NCBI GenBank assembly: GCA_021848555.1 | Contig: JAJZUN010000054.1 | Span: forward strand, 1-10,686 | DNA: 10,686 nucleotides | DNA from: Pseudomonadota bacterium | GTDB taxonomy: Bacteria; Pseudomonadota; Gammaproteobacteria; Burkholderiales; SG8-39 | Reading direction: 5' to 3' | Shown here: piece by piece, positions 1-6,403 of the stretch | How the letters are laid out: each line of letters opens with the position of its first letter | Position numbering within the stretch: position 1 is the first letter of the stretch | The notes under the pieces: model-generated | The model's input: only the letters and a program-made list of their open reading frames with translations | The model's database searches: none | What the model was told of the DNA's origin: nothing | Program-made: the position numbers and the translations under genes

Positions 1-1045
1 GCCCCGGCGTGACCGCCCATTGCGGCCGGTCGAACCGAAACTCGCAGACTTCGCCCCCGGAATAGGCAATGCGGCAGGGCGCGTCGGCCTGGCGATAGCG
101 CGTCTTGGCGGCATAGGCCGCCGCCGCATCCGGTGCGCTGCCGCTGATCCAGGACAGGTCGGCGGCGCGTAGAACGTCTTTCTGCAGCAGCGGGTGGTCG
201 TGACCGGATACCACGACGAGCTCGTTCTTCGCCATGTCCTTGGCCGCCACATACCAGGCCTCGCCCTCGGCGCCGCCGCCTTTCACCCCGCCTATGCCTA
301 TGCCCTTCCTCTGCCCGATCGTATAGAAGGCGAGGCCCACGTGCTCGCCGATCACCCTGCCCTCGGGCGTGCGTATCGGACCGGGCGTGCGCGGCAGATA
401 GCGATTGAGGAATTCGCGGAACGGGCGCTCGCCGATAAAGCAGATGCCGGTCGAATCCTTCTTCGCGTGCACCGGCAGCCCCGCCTCCTTGGCGATCCTG
501 CGCACCTCGGTCTTGTGCAATTGCGCCAGGGGAAACAGCGCGCGTTCGAGCTGCGCCTGGCTCAACCGGTGCAGGAAATAGCTCTGATCCTTGCTCTTGT
601 CCGCCGCCTTGAGCAGTTCGTAGCGCCCGGCGTTTTCACCCTCGCGGACTGCGCGCACACCCGCATAGTGCCCGGTGGCGATGCGCCCGGCGCCGAGCGC
701 GAGGGCGTGATCGAGAAACGCCTTGAACTTGATTTCGGCGTTGCACAGCACATCCGGATTGGGCGTGCGCCCGCCACGGTACTCGGCGAGAAAGGCGCTG
801 AATACGCGCTCCTTGTATTCGGCGGCGAAATTGACCGCTTCCAGCTCGATGCCGATCACGTCGGCGACCGCGGCGCAATCGATCAGGTCCTGGCGCGTGG
901 AGCAGTACGCGTCGTCATCGTCGTCTTCCCAGTTCTTCATGAACAGGCCCACGACCTCGAAACCGGCGCGCTTCAACAGCAGCGCCGCCACCGCCGAGTC
1001 CACGCCGCCGGACATGCCGACGACGATCTTTTCATTACTGGACAT
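1..1045 (-). CDS. mnmA: tRNA-specific 2-thiouridylase MnmA (C-terminus cut by window edge)
   Basis: MnmA adenylates U34 of tRNA-Lys, -Glu and -Gln with ATP and replaces its 2-oxygen with sulfur relayed from a cysteine desulfurase; it acts in the cytoplasm. The reading frame opens at ATG 1045-1043 and stays open to base 1, giving about 348 residues. The E. coli protein has about 368, so only the extreme C-terminus is missing. Seen directly: the PP-loop GMSGGVDS at residues 10-17, an NWE motif near residue 38 followed by an Asp run, the catalytic Cys101 in LCNAEIKF, and the second redox Cys202 in STGICF. Both cysteines match the family's catalytic pair. The last residues, PQWAVTPG, belong to the family's C-terminal beta domain. 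A GGAAG Shine-Dalgarno-like stretch precedes the ATG. The start overlaps the end of the upstream exported-protein gene by 11 nt, so translation is probably coupled. Identification is secure. Confidence 0.97.
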   Translation of the reverse strand, partial: MSSNEKIVVGMSGGVDSAVAALLLKRAGFEVVGLFMKNWEDDDDDAYCSTRQDLIDCAAVADVIGIELEAVNFAAEYKERVFSAFLAEYRGGRTPNPDVLCNAEIKFKAFLDHALALGAGRIATGHYAGVRAVREGENAGRYELLKAADKSKDQSYFLHRLSQAQLERALFPLAQLHKTEVRRIAKEAGLPVHAKKDSTGICFIGERPFREFLNRYLPRTPGPIRTPEGRVIGEHVGLAFYTIGQRKGIGIGGVKGGGAEGEAWYVAAKDMAKNELVVVSGHDHPLLQKDVLRAADLSWISGSAPDAAAAYAAKTRYRQADAPCRIAYSGGEVCEFRFDRPQWAVTPG

Positions 1046-1592
1046 TGGGCGTGCTTCCAGCGAGCCAGTCCTTGACCGGCAACACCGCCGCCGGCCGGCC
1101 GTTGTCGAAAAACCAGCTGTCGACGACATAGGCTTTCTGCGTTTCCCGCTCGCGGATGCGCGCGGCCCAATGCTCGGCGAAGAAAAAACGCCGGCGCAGC
1201 AGCGGTCCCAGCACCTCGTGAAACCTGAGCCAGCCGCGCGCCTGCAGCAGCCCAAGGAAGACGCCGGTATTGGTCGAATGGTCGATGCAGTCCATTTTGC
1301 CGTTGTCCCCGCCGTCGGCGTAGTTGCCGCCCTTGTCGCGCCACACCGGCGTCTGCTCGCCGGCGATCGCGTACATACGGCCTATGACCGCTGAAATCGC
1401 TCTGCGCTCGGCTGCCGCATCCGCCGCCGCCGCAAGCTGCTGCCGCAGGCGCTCGAGTTGCGCCTCGCTGTAGTCCACCGGCGCCCTGGTATAGCAGCCG
1501 TAGTTGTAGCAGATCATCAGTTCCTCGGCATGCGCGCTCAGGCCCGGCACGGCGAGGGCGGCGATCAGCGCCGTCGCACCCGTTCTAGGCAT
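1035..1592 (-). CDS. Exported protein of unknown function, possible transglutaminase-like cysteine hydrolase
   Basis: This 185-residue protein is not one I can name. The N-terminus is a short Sec-type signal peptide: a hydrophobic core at about residues 7-18, then SAHA before EE, with predicted cleavage near residue 22. A Cys pair (C28, C33) sits just after the cleavage site. Residues 42-70 look helical and Ala/Arg-rich. The second half has Cys102 in GKMDCIDHS, His141 in AEHWAA and Asp158 in YVVDSWF. That Cys...His...Asp order and the HW and VDxW contexts resemble the triad of transglutaminase-like cysteine proteases, but this is inference. The gene is wedged between nudJ and mnmA, overlapping nudJ by 8 nt (ATGCCTAG) and mnmA by 11 nt, so it is translationally coupled in that operon. 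No good ribosome binding site is visible, consistent with coupling. The protein probably acts in the periplasm. Confidence 0.85.
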   Translation of the reverse strand: MPRTGATALIAALAVPGLSAHAEELMICYNYGCYTRAPVDYSEAQLERLRQQLAAAADAAAERRAISAVIGRMYAIAGEQTPVWRDKGGNYADGGDNGKMDCIDHSTNTGVFLGLLQARGWLRFHEVLGPLLRRRFFFAEHWAARIRERETQKAYVVDSWFFDNGRPAAVLPVKDWLAGSTPNVQ

Positions 1593-2043
1593 GCTCGATC
1601 AAGACATCGAGCGGATAGCGCCTGCCGGCGAGATAGTCCTCCATGCAGCGCAGCACCAGCGGGCTGCGATGGCGCTCGCGCGAGGCGCGAATCGCGCCGG
1701 CATCGAGCCACACGGCGCGCCGTATGCCGGCGTCCAGGCTGCGTCCGGCTTCGTGCGCGCCCAGTCCGCCGCAAAAGGCGAAGCGCAGGTAGGTCACGCC
1801 GGCGCAGGTTGCGGAAGCCGGCTTGCTCCAGCGGTAGATCCCGATCAGTTCGCGCGGCCGGAAATGCCAGCCGGACTCCTCCAGCACTTCGCGCGCGCAG
1901 GCCTCGACCAGCGATTCATTCAGTTCCAGATGCCCGGCCGGCTGGTTGAACAGATCGCGCCCGTCGTCGTCTTCCTCGACCAGGAGGAATTGCCCGCCGC
2001 GCTCTATCACCGCAGCTACCGTGATCCTGGGCCGCTCGCTCAC
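1585..2043 (-). CDS. nudJ: Nudix hydrolase, NudJ family (phosphatase)
   Basis: This 152-residue protein matches the usual length of NudJ, which in E. coli hydrolyses nucleoside di- and triphosphates and thiamine (pyro)phosphates such as HMP-PP. The Nudix box is complete at residues 37-59: G37, E43, then REVLEESGW at 51-59, giving the G-x5-E-x7-RE-x2-EE-x-G pattern whose glutamates bind Mg2+. The start is GTG at 2043-2041, giving a protein beginning MSERPRI. No better in-frame ATG precedes the first beta strand (ITVAAVIE). No clear Shine-Dalgarno is seen. The start lies 3 nt after the TGA of the upstream aminotransferase, so reinitiation or coupling is likely. NudJ sits directly before mnmA in E. 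coli too; here one extra exported-protein gene separates them. The true substrate cannot be read from the sequence. Confidence 0.93.
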   Translation of the reverse strand: MSERPRITVAAVIERGGQFLLVEEDDDGRDLFNQPAGHLELNESLVEACAREVLEESGWHFRPRELIGIYRWSKPASATCAGVTYLRFAFCGGLGAHEAGRSLDAGIRRAVWLDAGAIRASRERHRSPLVLRCMEDYLAGRRYPLDVLIEHA

Positions 2044-2046
2044 GGT

Positions 2047-3249
2047 TCAGCGGCTGTTGCTGCGGATGAATTCAGCCATGCGCGCGACGCCTTCCTCGAT
2101 GGCCTGGTTGGATGCGGCATAGGAGAAACGGATGTGCTGGCCCTCGTCGGGCACGCGCGCGCCGAAATGAATGTCTGCCAGCACCGCCACGCCGGCTTCG
2201 TTCAGCAGGCGTTTGCGCAGCTCTTCCGAGTCCTTCGCGCCTATCATGCGGCAGGCCTCGGTCACATTGGGCCAGGCGTAGAACGCGCCGCCCGGCAGCT
2301 TGCAGCTCACCCCCGGCACCCGGTTCAACAGCCCGACGATCAGATCGCGCCGCGCCAGGAAACTCGCGCGCATTTTGCGCGGTTCCTCCTGCGGGCCGTT
2401 GAGCGCCTCGACCGCGGCCCATTGGCTGATGTGCGAAGCGCAGGAGTCGGTGTTGGTCACCCAGCGCACGAATTGCGGCGCCAGGATGGGATTGGAGGCG
2501 AAACCGATGCGCCAGCCGGTCATGGCCCAGGTCTTGGAGGCGCCGTCGGAAATAATGGTGCGCTCGTACATCCCGGGGAGCGAAGCGATCGAGGCGAACT
2601 CGCCCTGATACAGCAGGCGCGAATAGATTTCGTCGGCAAAGATCCAGATATCCGGATGGCGGCGCAGCACCGCGGCGATGGCCTCCAGGTCCTTGTGCGT
2701 CAGGATGCCGCCGGTGGGGTTATGCGGCGAGTTCAGGATCAGCAGTTTGGTCTTCGGCGTGATTCTGGCCTCGAGCTCGGCCGGATCGAAGGCGAAGTTG
2801 CGCGCCTCGCGCAGATACAGCGGCACCGGCACCGCGCCGCAGGCGAGGATCTGCGATTCATAAATGGGAAAACCCGGGTTGGGGTAGATCACCTCGTCGC
2901 CGACGCCGTAATCGGTGGTGCACAGGATGGTGTAGGCGATGAAGGGCTTGGCGCCGGCGCCGATCACCACATGCTCCGGATCGATGGACAGGCCGCGCAG
3001 GCGCCCCATGTCTGCGGCCGCTGCGGCGCGCAGTTCCGGGATCCCGGCCGAGGGCGTATAGCCGTGCCTTCCCTCCCGGATCGCCTTGACCGCGGCATCC
3101 TGGATGTTGGCCGGCGTATGGAAGTCCGGCTGACCGATGCAGAAGGAAATGATGTCCTTCCCCTGGCGCGCGAGTTCGTTTACTTCGGAGAGCACAACGA
3201 ACGCATTCTCGGTGCCGAGTTCGGCGGTACGGCGGCTGGTTGCTGGCAT
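2047..3249 (-). CDS. PLP-dependent class I aminotransferase (aspartate/alanine aminotransferase-like)
   Basis: This 400-residue fold-type I aminotransferase moves an amino group between an amino acid and a 2-oxo acid in the cytoplasm. Seen directly: NSPHNPTG at 173-180 (Asn177 contacts the cofactor), FADEIY at 204-209 (Asp206 pairs with the pyridine nitrogen), the Schiff-base Lys239 in SDGASKTWAMTGWRIG, and a C-terminal Arg374 in HIRFSYAAS that in this family holds the substrate carboxylate. The start ATG 3249-3247 gives a normal N-terminus and length. The ribosome binding site is poor. It heads the minus-strand operon with nudJ, the exported protein and mnmA, and is divergent from corA. Aspartate or alanine transaminase are the commonest annotations for this subfamily. 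Its link to tRNA thiolation is unclear and may only be shared transcription. Confidence 0.93.
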   Translation of the reverse strand: MPATSRRTAELGTENAFVVLSEVNELARQGKDIISFCIGQPDFHTPANIQDAAVKAIREGRHGYTPSAGIPELRAAAAADMGRLRGLSIDPEHVVIGAGAKPFIAYTILCTTDYGVGDEVIYPNPGFPIYESQILACGAVPVPLYLREARNFAFDPAELEARITPKTKLLILNSPHNPTGGILTHKDLEAIAAVLRRHPDIWIFADEIYSRLLYQGEFASIASLPGMYERTIISDGASKTWAMTGWRIGFASNPILAPQFVRWVTNTDSCASHISQWAAVEALNGPQEEPRKMRASFLARRDLIVGLLNRVPGVSCKLPGGAFYAWPNVTEACRMIGAKDSEELRKRLLNEAGVAVLADIHFGARVPDEGQHIRFSYAASNQAIEEGVARMAEFIRSNSR

Positions 3250-3314
3250 TGATGGCTTTCAAGGGACAACGGAACCGCGATTTTATCGCATGTGGCGCGC
3301 TCCCTGTCCCCTGC

Positions 3315-3323
3315 TGCTATGAT
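3315..3323 (+). promoter_or_regulatory. Extended -10 promoter element for corA
   Basis: TGCTATGAT reads as TG-n-TATGAT, an extended -10 with one mismatch to TATAAT. No good -35 lies upstream, as is common for extended -10 promoters. Transcription would start near 3330, leaving a leader of under 20 nt with the ribosome binding site at 3334-3341. This is inference from motif match only. Confidence 0.4.
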
Positions 3324-3333
3324 TCCCGAAAAC

Positions 3334-3341
3334 AAAGGGAG
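3334..3341 (+). promoter_or_regulatory. Ribosome binding site of corA
   Basis: AAAGGGAG lies 6 nt before ATG 3348-3350. It decides the start over possible in-frame upstream starts near 3240, which would extend the protein by about 36 residues back across the divergent promoter and the aminotransferase start. Confidence 0.75.
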
Positions 3342-3347
3342 CAAGCC

Positions 3348-4313
3348 ATGCTGGTCAGCTGCGTCGCCTATCAGGACGGCATCAAAATCGGCGACATCGA
3401 CAAGAAGGGCATCAGCGACTACGTGCGCCGTCCCGAGTGCCTGGTGTGGGTGGCGCTCTACAATCCCGATCCGTCCGAGCTGTCCGAAATGCAGGAGGAG
3501 TTCGGCCTGCACGAACTCGCCGTGGAGGATGCACACCACGGCCACCAGCGCCCGAAGATCGAGGAATACGGCGACTCGCTGTTCGCCGTATTGCATACGG
3601 TCGACGCGGAGAACGGCGACATCAATATCGGCGAAATCGACGTGTTCGTCGGACCGAATTACCTGCTTTCGGTGCGCACGCATACCGAGCATGGATTCGC
3701 CGCCGTGCGTGCACGCTGCGAGCGCGAGCCGCAGCTGCTGCGCCAGGGCTCGGGTTTCGTGTTCTACGCGCTGATGGACGCCGTCGTCGACCGTTACTTT
3801 CCGGCCCTGGACGCGCTCGAGGAGAAGCTCGAGGCAGTGGAGGCGCTGATATTCTCGGGCAGCTCGGCGCGCTCCAACATCGAGTCGCTGTACGAACTGA
3901 AGCAGAAACTGATGACGCTCAAGCACGCCGCAGGGCCGCTGCTCGACGCCTCCGGCAAGCTGCACGGCGGCAGGGTGCCGCAGGTCTGCGCCGGGACCCA
4001 GGAATACTATCGCGACGTTCACGACCACCTGATACGTATCAACCAGTCGATCGACAGCCTGCGCGACATGGTGACTACCGCGATCTCGGTCAACCTGTCG
4101 CTGATCACGCTGCAGGAAAACGAGACCACCCGGCGCATCGCAGCCTATGCCGCGCTGGTCGCGGTCCCGACCATGATCGCCGGCGTCTACGGCATGAACT
4201 TCAAGAACATGCCGGAGCTTTCCTGGGAGTTCGGCTACCCGCTGGCACTTTCCATCATGGCGGTCCTGGATACCCTGCTGTTTCACCGCCTGCGCAAGGC
4301 AGGCTGGCTGTAG
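3348..4313 (+). CDS. corA: CorA-family Mg2+/Co2+ transport protein
   Basis: This 321-residue protein is a normal length for CorA, the pentameric inner-membrane channel for Mg2+ (also Co2+ and Ni2+). The N-terminal ~250 residues form the cytoplasmic alpha/beta funnel, ending in long helices (charged stretch around 150-260) that continue into the pore helix. Two membrane segments close the protein: about 264-282 (YAALVAVPTMIAGVYGMNF) and about 295-313. The signature YGMNF at 281-285 ends the first one, with GMN at 282-284 acting as the selectivity filter. The periplasmic loop carries MPEL. The C-terminus is short and basic. The gene stands alone on the plus strand, divergent from the aminotransferase operon, with its own strong ribosome binding site. 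The next gene downstream is 174 bp away behind an AT-rich leader and is probably separate. No Mg2+-riboswitch fits in the short leader. Confidence 0.96.
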   Translation: MLVSCVAYQDGIKIGDIDKKGISDYVRRPECLVWVALYNPDPSELSEMQEEFGLHELAVEDAHHGHQRPKIEEYGDSLFAVLHTVDAENGDINIGEIDVFVGPNYLLSVRTHTEHGFAAVRARCEREPQLLRQGSGFVFYALMDAVVDRYFPALDALEEKLEAVEALIFSGSSARSNIESLYELKQKLMTLKHAAGPLLDASGKLHGGRVPQVCAGTQEYYRDVHDHLIRINQSIDSLRDMVTTAISVNLSLITLQENETTRRIAAYAALVAVPTMIAGVYGMNFKNMPELSWEFGYPLALSIMAVLDTLLFHRLRKAGWL

Positions 4314-4487
4314 GGCAGGCCGCCCTGGGAATTCCCCGGGATCCTACGGCTGGCGAGGCGAACTCTAAGCGTTAAGCTCTCCTCGAATCAGGCCGGAATA
4401 TTCTTGCAATATATGAGCGTATCATTGCATAATTCTGATACCTGAGCATAAACTCCATATTTCCATAACCTTAATCATTGCAAAAAC
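4314..4487 (+). promoter_or_regulatory. AT-rich intergenic leader with promoter and candidate operator
   Basis: The first ~75 bases are GC-rich; from 4391 on only about 34 of 97 bases are G or C, in sharp contrast to all neighbours. A sigma70-like promoter fits: TTGCAA at 4404-4409, an 18-nt spacer, and CATAAT at 4428-4433. An inverted repeat, GTATCA (4419-4424) and TGATAC (4436-4441), is centred on that -10. A direct repeat TGAGC(G/A)TA occurs at 4414-4421 and 4443-4450, and TCATTGCA occurs at 4422-4429 and 4475-4482. The layout suggests repression of the downstream winged-helix gene, perhaps by its own product. The GC-rich part holds the compact GAATTC/CCCGGG/GGATCC string at 4329-4344 and no convincing corA terminator. 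Confidence 0.5.
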
Positions 4488-5126
4488 ATGGGCCGACCCG
4501 CGAAATTCGATTATCAGAGCACCATCGAAAACAGCCTGATCGCAAACCCGGACGGGCTCACCCTGGACCAGCTGCTGGAGCGCTCCGGGTTTGAAGTCGA
4601 CCGGTCGACCTTGTTCCGCCACCTGGCTAAACTTATCGAGCAGGGGCGGGCGGAACGCCTGGGCAAGGCCCGCGCGTCGCGCTACCGGTCACCGAGTCTG
4701 GTGCGCATCGCCGCCGGCTCAGCGCCACACGGCGGACGGCACCCCGAGCTTGGGCCTGCGCCGGAATTCATCGAACAGCCGCTGCCGCGAGCGGCTTCTT
4801 TCCAACCACCGCAGGGCGCAACCCACCCGGCGCCCCAACCCGTCCGCGCCGAGCCGGACCGCGTTTCAGCCGGGCCTTTGGGCTACGGCGAGGCAGTGAA
4901 CAAGGCGGTGCGCAAAATCGTGCGCGAATGGAAGCGGTTCAGCCGCGTCAACCTGGAGATCTACCTCTCGCTCCTGGTCAAGCCCGAGCACTTGAATCAG
5001 GTCGCCGAAGCGGTTGAATACGCATTGACCGGCCTGAACGAGGGCAATCTGGCCGACTTCGGGCTTACACCGGCCGAATTTGCCGGCTACACGCCGCCGC
5101 CAGGCCGCGAGGCAAGGACAGAATAG
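4488..5126 (+). CDS. Orphan winged helix-turn-helix protein, unknown C-terminal domain
   Basis: This 212-residue protein is not recognised beyond its N-terminal DNA-binding fold. Residues about 8-68 read as a winged helix: a helix at 10-19, LTLDQLLERSG (25-34) followed by VDRSTLFRHLAKLIEQG (37-53) as the helix-turn-helix, and a basic wing, RAERLGKARASRYR, at 54-67. Residues 72-130 are a Pro/Ala-rich, low-order linker. Residues about 131-205 form a second, probably helical domain rich in charged and Leu/Val residues (VNKAVRKIVREWKRF, then EIYLSLLV and AEAVEYALTGL). No membrane segment or enzymatic motif is visible. ATG 4488-4490 has no Shine-Dalgarno, so the mRNA may have weak initiation. The gene has its own AT-rich promoter region and ends 6 nt from the convergent hydrolase gene. 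A transcriptional regulator or a DNA-binding accessory protein are both possible. Confidence 0.75.
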   Translation: MGRPAKFDYQSTIENSLIANPDGLTLDQLLERSGFEVDRSTLFRHLAKLIEQGRAERLGKARASRYRSPSLVRIAAGSAPHGGRHPELGPAPEFIEQPLPRAASFQPPQGATHPAPQPVRAEPDRVSAGPLGYGEAVNKAVRKIVREWKRFSRVNLEIYLSLLVKPEHLNQVAEAVEYALTGLNEGNLADFGLTPAEFAGYTPPPGREARTE

Positions 5127-5132
5127 ACAGGC

Positions 5133-6377
5133 CTAGCCGGCTCGCGCCAGCACCGCCTGCAGCAGCACATTGCAGCCCGCGGCGAGGTCCTCTGGGGTGG
5201 CGTTTTCGATCTCGTTGTGGCTGATGCCGCCCTCGCAGGGCACGAATATCATGGCGGTCGGCGCCACGCCGGCGACGTAGACGGCGTCATGGCCGGCGCC
5301 GCTGACGATGTCCATGTGGCGATAGCCCAGCGCCGCGGCCCCAGAGCGCACCGCGGCCACGCAAGCCGGGTCGAAGTGACAGGGCGGAAAGAACACGGTC
5401 TGGCGGATGTCTATGGCGAGGCTCTGTTCCTGCGCGATGCTCGCGGCCGCCGCACGCAAGCCCTGCTCCATCCGGTCCAGGCCGGCAATGCCGGTATCGC
5501 GAAAATCCACCGAGAACACCGTTTCCCCGGGCACGACGTTGCGCGAATTGGGGCGGTTGACGATCATGCCGACGGTGGCGCGCGAGTGTTCGGTGGCCTT
5601 GCCCAGCCGGTTGACCTCCTGGATCAGGAAGCTCGCGCCGAGGAGCGCGTCACGGCGCAGATGCATGGGCGTGGGGCCGGCATGCGCATCCATGCCGCTG
5701 ACCGTGACCTCGAACCAGCGTTGACCCAGCGCCCCGGTCACTACCCCCACGGTATTGCCGGTGTTCTCCAGCAGCGGTCCCTGCTCGATATGCGCCTCGA
5801 AATACGCCGCCAGCGGGCGTCCGCCTACGGGCGCCGCACCGGCATAGCCGATGGCATCCAGCGCCTCGCCGAAGGAAACCCCATCGGCATCGCGCGCCTC
5901 GCGTATCTCCTTCACGGTATGCAAGCCGGCAAACGCCCCCGAGGCGCCCATCACCGGCAGAAACCGCGAGCCCTCCTCGTTGGTCCACATCGCGACTTCG
6001 AACGGCGCATCGGTCTGGATGCCGTGGTCGTTCAGGCTGCGCGCCACTTCCAGCGCCGCCATCACCCCGTAACAGCCGTCGAAGCGCCCGCCCGAGGGCT
6101 GGGTATCCAGGTGGCTGCCCGAGACCACCGGCGGCGCGTCGGCTTTGCGCCCGGGCCGGCGCGCGAATATGCTGCCGACCCCATCGACGGTGACCGCAAG
6201 GCCGGCCGCCTTGCACCAAGAGACGAACAGGTCGCGTCCCTGGCGGTCGAGGTCGGTCAGCGTCAGGCGTTTCACCCCGCCTTTGGGCGTGGCGCCGATT
6301 TTCGCCATTTCCATCAGCGAGCCCCACAGCCGCTCGGCGTTGATTCGGATGTCTGCCGGTTTGGATGCCGTATTCAT
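5133..6377 (-). CDS. Zn-dependent N-carbamoyl-amino acid hydrolase / beta-ureidopropionase (M20 family)
   Basis: This 414-residue M20-fold amidohydrolase of the HyuC/AmaB/allantoate-amidohydrolase group removes a carbamoyl group, releasing CO2, NH3 and an amino acid. The binuclear metal ligands are all present: His89 in GSHLDT, Asp100 in GGRFDG, Glu135 in NEEGSRF (Glu134 being the catalytic base), His196 in HIEQGP and His387 in GISHNE. The dimerisation/lid domain spans about 215-330 and contains the SGMDAHAGPTPM motif. ATG 6377-6375 follows AAAGG (6387-6391) by 9 nt. The same frame runs open into the upstream gene without a stop, but that part is antisense-like shadow. It follows the transaminase after a 23-nt gap, so the two are one operon. 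Paired with a beta-alanine transaminase, N-carbamoyl-beta-alanine is the likely substrate; other N-carbamoyl amino acids or allantoate remain possible. Confidence 0.93.
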   Translation of the reverse strand: MNTASKPADIRINAERLWGSLMEMAKIGATPKGGVKRLTLTDLDRQGRDLFVSWCKAAGLAVTVDGVGSIFARRPGRKADAPPVVSGSHLDTQPSGGRFDGCYGVMAALEVARSLNDHGIQTDAPFEVAMWTNEEGSRFLPVMGASGAFAGLHTVKEIREARDADGVSFGEALDAIGYAGAAPVGGRPLAAYFEAHIEQGPLLENTGNTVGVVTGALGQRWFEVTVSGMDAHAGPTPMHLRRDALLGASFLIQEVNRLGKATEHSRATVGMIVNRPNSRNVVPGETVFSVDFRDTGIAGLDRMEQGLRAAAASIAQEQSLAIDIRQTVFFPPCHFDPACVAAVRSGAAALGYRHMDIVSGAGHDAVYVAGVAPTAMIFVPCEGGISHNEIENATPEDLAAGCNVLLQAVLARAG

Positions 6378-6390
6378 GAATTCGCGCCTT

Positions 6391-6403
6391 TGATCAGTGA
6401 TCA
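6391..6403. repeat. Tandem TGATCA palindromes in transaminase-hydrolase junction
   Basis: TGATCA-G-TGATCA covers the stop codon of the transaminase gene and the bases before the hydrolase's ribosome binding site. It is a small symmetric element (13 bp). It may be chance, or it may form a short stem at the junction; nothing more can be said. Confidence 0.4.

Larger units (their letters stand above)
3250..3347. promoter_or_regulatory. Divergent promoter region between aminotransferase operon and corA
   Basis: This 98-bp spacer must hold the promoters for both directions. It contains a perfect short palindrome, GCGAT-TTT-ATCGC, at 3277-3289. Read on the minus strand this includes TAAAAT, a possible -10 for the aminotransferase operon. 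No convincing -35 was found for that direction. The palindrome could be an operator for either gene, but nothing in the sequence names a regulator. Confidence 0.45.

Noticed and set aside
194..1075. 293-residue plus-strand frame opposite mnmA
   Set aside because: mnmA is read on the other strand with its PP-loop and both catalytic cysteines; the plus-strand product has no family features.
1591..3252. 553-residue open frame on the plus strand, antisense to nudJ and the aminotransferase
   Set aside because: It is the mirror of two genes with complete catalytic motifs. The product is Arg/Ala/Gly/His-rich with no recognisable fold, as expected from GC-rich third positions.
4312..4326. AGGGC-AGGCC-GCCCT hairpin at the corA stop as a terminator
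   Set aside because: The stem is only 5 bp, overlaps the stop codon and has no T-tract.
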